Shown piece by piece: positions 12,682 through 14,329 of a stretch of 14,329 bases of DNA. The DNA is from Clostridia bacterium (GTDB lineage Bacteria; Bacillota; Clostridia; Oscillospirales; Acutalibacteraceae). The notes beneath the pieces were generated by a model, which had not been told where the DNA came from, searched no databases, and saw nothing but the letters and a program-made list of their open reading frames with translations. A program made the translations under genes and the position numbers. Position 1 is the stretch's first letter. Each line of letters opens with the position of its first letter. Location of the stretch: NCBI GenBank assembly GCA_900764115.1, contig CAAFMR010000389.1:1-14329 (forward strand), read 5' to 3'.

Positions 12682-13350
12682 TCACAGCTGCGCCGTCTCC
12701 TCGCCGTTCAGAACGACAGGCGCTGCCGCCGGCTCTGTTTCCGGCTGCGGCGGCACCGGTGCGGCACTCTCCGTCGGCGGAACAGGTACGGTCTGCGCCT
12801 GCGCGACCGGCTGGGTATACACCGGTTGGGCGGGCTGCACAACGGCTGCTGGCTGGGTCTTCGTCCGCTTGGAGGAGCGGACAAAGGTGCCGATCCATCC
12901 CGCCACACACAGCAGCAGACCAATCACCAGATCCGTCAGATACCCGCGGGCGATGTCCGGCTCCTCCAGGAACCGATAGGCATACCGTACGGCGGTGGCA
13001 TACCCCACCGGATACGCAATATCTCCGGACTCGTACCACTCTTTATAGGCTTCGTACACATCCTGTGCCAGACACAGATACCACGCCAGCACGATCACCA
13101 GCGCCGCCATCACTACGGCAATGACCGTGCCGTAGCGGCTCTCCCGCTTGGCAAACAGCCGGTAGCCCACGAGCGCGCAGCTGACCCCGATAATTCCGCT
13201 GATGGCGGCAAGCTTGCCCACCTGATACAGCAGATAAAACGCCAGGCCGCCCGCCAGCGCAAACAGAAACGCGCCGACGGTGCCCGCCACCTTGTTTTCA
13301 TCCGGCGGCAGCTGGGTGGTGGGCTGCGCCGGTGCGGATTGCTCATACAT
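12682..13350 (-). CDS. Four-helix membrane protein with Pro/Gln-rich cytoplasmic tail, function unknown
   Basis: I do not recognise this 222-residue protein. It has a short polar Pro/Gln-rich N-terminus (1-20) and four predicted transmembrane helices: about 22-45, 47-67, 73-95 and 138-158. Helices three and four are separated by an acidic, Tyr-rich segment, YEAYKEWYESGD. After helix four comes a basic patch, RSSKRTKTQ, and then a disordered Pro/Val/Gln/Ala tail (about 168-222). There is no signal peptide and no catalytic motif. The low-complexity tail resembles those of Firmicute membrane proteins that may bind partners, but no role can be assigned. ATG 13350 has AAGAGG (13361-13366) ten bases upstream. 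A near-perfect sigma-A promoter and strong terminator show a one-gene transcript. It is divergent from sigK, but the vegetative-type promoter argues against mother-cell-only expression. Confidence 0.85.
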   Translation of the reverse strand: MYEQSAPAQPTTQLPPDENKVAGTVGAFLFALAGGLAFYLLYQVGKLAAISGIIGVSCALVGYRLFAKRESRYGTVIAVVMAALVIVLAWYLCLAQDVYEAYKEWYESGDIAYPVGYATAVRYAYRFLEEPDIARGYLTDLVIGLLLCVAGWIGTFVRSSKRTKTQPAAVVQPAQPVYTQPVAQAQTVPVPPTESAAPVPPQPETEPAAAPVVLNGEETAQL

Positions 13351-13376
13351 ACGTAAAACACCTCTTTTCCGCTACC

Positions 13377-13405
13377 AGTATAGCATAAGCAGCGCTTTCT
13401 GTCAA
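13377..13405 (-). promoter_or_regulatory. Sigma-A promoter of the four-helix membrane protein gene
   Basis: On the minus strand: perfect -35 TTGACA (13400-13405), a 17-base spacer ending in TGC (extended -10) and -10 TATACT (13377-13382). The leader to the ATG at 13350 is about 20 bases. Confidence 0.88.
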
Positions 13406-13464
13406 CTGGACTGGCAAGGAACCCCCTCCCCCCGCATAGGCATAGAGGGAAAGGAGAGATGGGT

Positions 13465-14163
13465 ATGTGGAATACCGTTATTGAGCTGCTGTCCCAGATG
13501 CTGTTTCTGGTGCTGCATGTAGTCAACGGCAGCTCCTTTGAAAAGCCGCTGACCGCCAAACAGGAGCGGGAGGCGTTTGCCGCCATGGCGGCGGGCGACC
13601 GGCAGGCACGCCAGAGCCTCATTGAGCACAATCTGCGGCTGGTGGCGCACATCATCAAAAAGCACTATCCCAACGCCCGGGATCAGGAGGATCTGGTGTC
13701 CATCGGCACCATCGGGCTGATCAAGGCGGTGGACACCTTTGACCCCAGCAAGGAGCGGCGGCTGACCACCTATGCCGCCACCTGCATCCACAATGAAATC
13801 CTGATGCACTTCCGGGCAGGGAAAAAGAGCGCCCAGGACGTGTCCCTGTCGGAGCCCATCGACACCGACGGAGAGGGGCGACCGCTGACCCTGATGGACG
13901 TGCTGGCGGTGGAAGACACCATCGTGGATGACCTCAGCCGCAAGCTGGCAGTACGCAAGCTGGGGCGGTATATCCGGGAATGCCTGGAGGAGCGGGAGCA
14001 GCAGATCATCCGCCTGCGGTACGGGCTCGACGGGCGGGAGGCGCTGAACCAGTGGCAGGTGGCGGAGCAGCTGGGTATCTCCCGCTCCTATGTGAGCCGT
14101 CTGGAGACCCGGGCGCTCCTGAAGCTCCGCCGCCGCTTTGAAAAAGGGGACGGCACCCTGTGA
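13465..14163 (+). CDS. sigK: Sporulation sigma factor sigma-K precursor (pro-SigK)
   Basis: A 232-residue sigma-70 family factor closely resembling late mother-cell sigma-K. Residues 1-22 are a hydrophobic pro-sequence (WNTVIELLSQMLFLVLHVV), removed in the family by the membrane protease SpoIVFB. Region 2 follows: LIEHNLRLVAHIIKKHY, EDLVSIGTIGLIKAVDTF, then TYAATCIHNEILMHFRAGKK. The DVSLSEPI linker and region 4 with the helix-turn-helix VAEQLGISRSYVSRLETRAL complete it. The gene is continuous, with no skin-type element. I chose ATG 13465: AAAGGAG ends at 13456, eight bases away, whereas ATG 13459 is only two bases from it. I did not find a convincing sigma-E promoter or a plus-strand terminator. 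Sigma-K directs coat and late spore genes, so the host probably sporulates. Confidence 0.92.
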   Translation: MWNTVIELLSQMLFLVLHVVNGSSFEKPLTAKQEREAFAAMAAGDRQARQSLIEHNLRLVAHIIKKHYPNARDQEDLVSIGTIGLIKAVDTFDPSKERRLTTYAATCIHNEILMHFRAGKKSAQDVSLSEPIDTDGEGRPLTLMDVLAVEDTIVDDLSRKLAVRKLGRYIRECLEEREQQIIRLRYGLDGREALNQWQVAEQLGISRSYVSRLETRALLKLRRRFEKGDGTL

Positions 14164-14329
14164 CACCGCCGATTTATGCCGCATTTTTATGCTGCCCGTC
14201 CGCCAAAAAACAGCCCTACTCTGTTTGAAATCAGGAGCAAGGCTGCGGTATGCGCCATTATTCTGCGCAGAAGGGCATTGCGGGTGATGATAGAAAAGGT
14301 TTAGACGAGAAGAGGCCTACTGCTGCGTG
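14164..14329. other. Right edge, no recognisable gene
   Basis: No reading frame with a plausible start and ribosome binding site is seen in these 166 bases. A six-base stem, AAACAG/CTGTTT (14208-14213 with 14221-14226), continues on the minus strand as a T-run (14205-14207). It could be a weak terminator for a minus-strand gene lying beyond the window. I found no plus-strand terminator for sigK here. Confidence 0.4.

Noticed and set aside
12039-13124. A 361-codon plus-strand frame across the response regulator and the four-helix protein
   Set aside because: It crosses a strong terminator and two well-supported minus-strand genes, and its product is a Pro/Arg-rich shadow.
14214-14329. A short minus-strand frame reading LISNRVGLFFGG at the right edge
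   Set aside because: The frame opens only after a TAA near 14304, has no ribosome binding site and no recognisable domain.

Overview
This GC-rich window looks like a piece of a spore-forming Clostridia chromosome, most likely from the Ruminococcaceae/Oscillospirales side of the class. Four things suggest this: an uninterrupted sigma-K gene with a pro-sequence, canonical sigma-A promoters and strong Shine-Dalgarno sites, two secreted proteins with long threonine linkers of the kind common in Ruminococcus, and an anaerobe-style thioredoxin couple. The taxonomic placement is inference. I see no rRNA, tRNA, CRISPR array or insertion sequence.

Layout. Positions 1-198 hold the 3' end of a plus-strand acyltransferase-3-type membrane protein with its terminator. 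A minus-strand operon, trkA-trkH (3083 to 251), encodes a Trk/Ktr-type potassium uptake system with a clear promoter at 3170-3198. Divergent from it, after a 321-bp intergenic region with repeats, is a hemolysin III/PAQR membrane protein (3405-4076). A bidirectional terminator separates it from the convergent minus-strand pair trxB-like/trxA (5391 to 4153). Divergent from that is a lone MacB/LolD-type ABC ATPase (5466-6143), facing a minus-strand MsbA-like ABC exporter (7909 to 6191).

The middle region holds a divergent pair of secreted proteins: a lipoprotein with a Thr-rich linker and a helical, possibly glycosidase-like domain (9331 to 8015), and a membrane-anchored SGNH/GDSL hydrolase with a Thr-rich linker (9613-11085). 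They share a 281-bp regulatory region with two excellent promoters. Next is a minus-strand LytTR/GHKL (Agr-like) two-component locus (12497 to 11168). It appears to have lost the middle of the operon: the regulator ends inside its LytTR domain and the kinase begins at its last transmembrane helix. A four-helix membrane protein of unknown function (13350 to 12682) is divergent from sigK (13465-14163). The last 166 bases contain no recognisable gene.

Themes. The genes serve ordinary cell functions: ion homeostasis, thiol redox, export, cell-surface carbohydrate or ester chemistry, and sporulation. The observations most worth following are the two-component deletion scar, the thioredoxin reductase homologue with a degenerate NADPH site (a candidate ferredoxin-linked enzyme), the SGNH hydrolase lacking the usual DxxH aspartate, and the repeat-bearing promoter of the hemolysin III gene. 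I found no convincing new multi-gene system.
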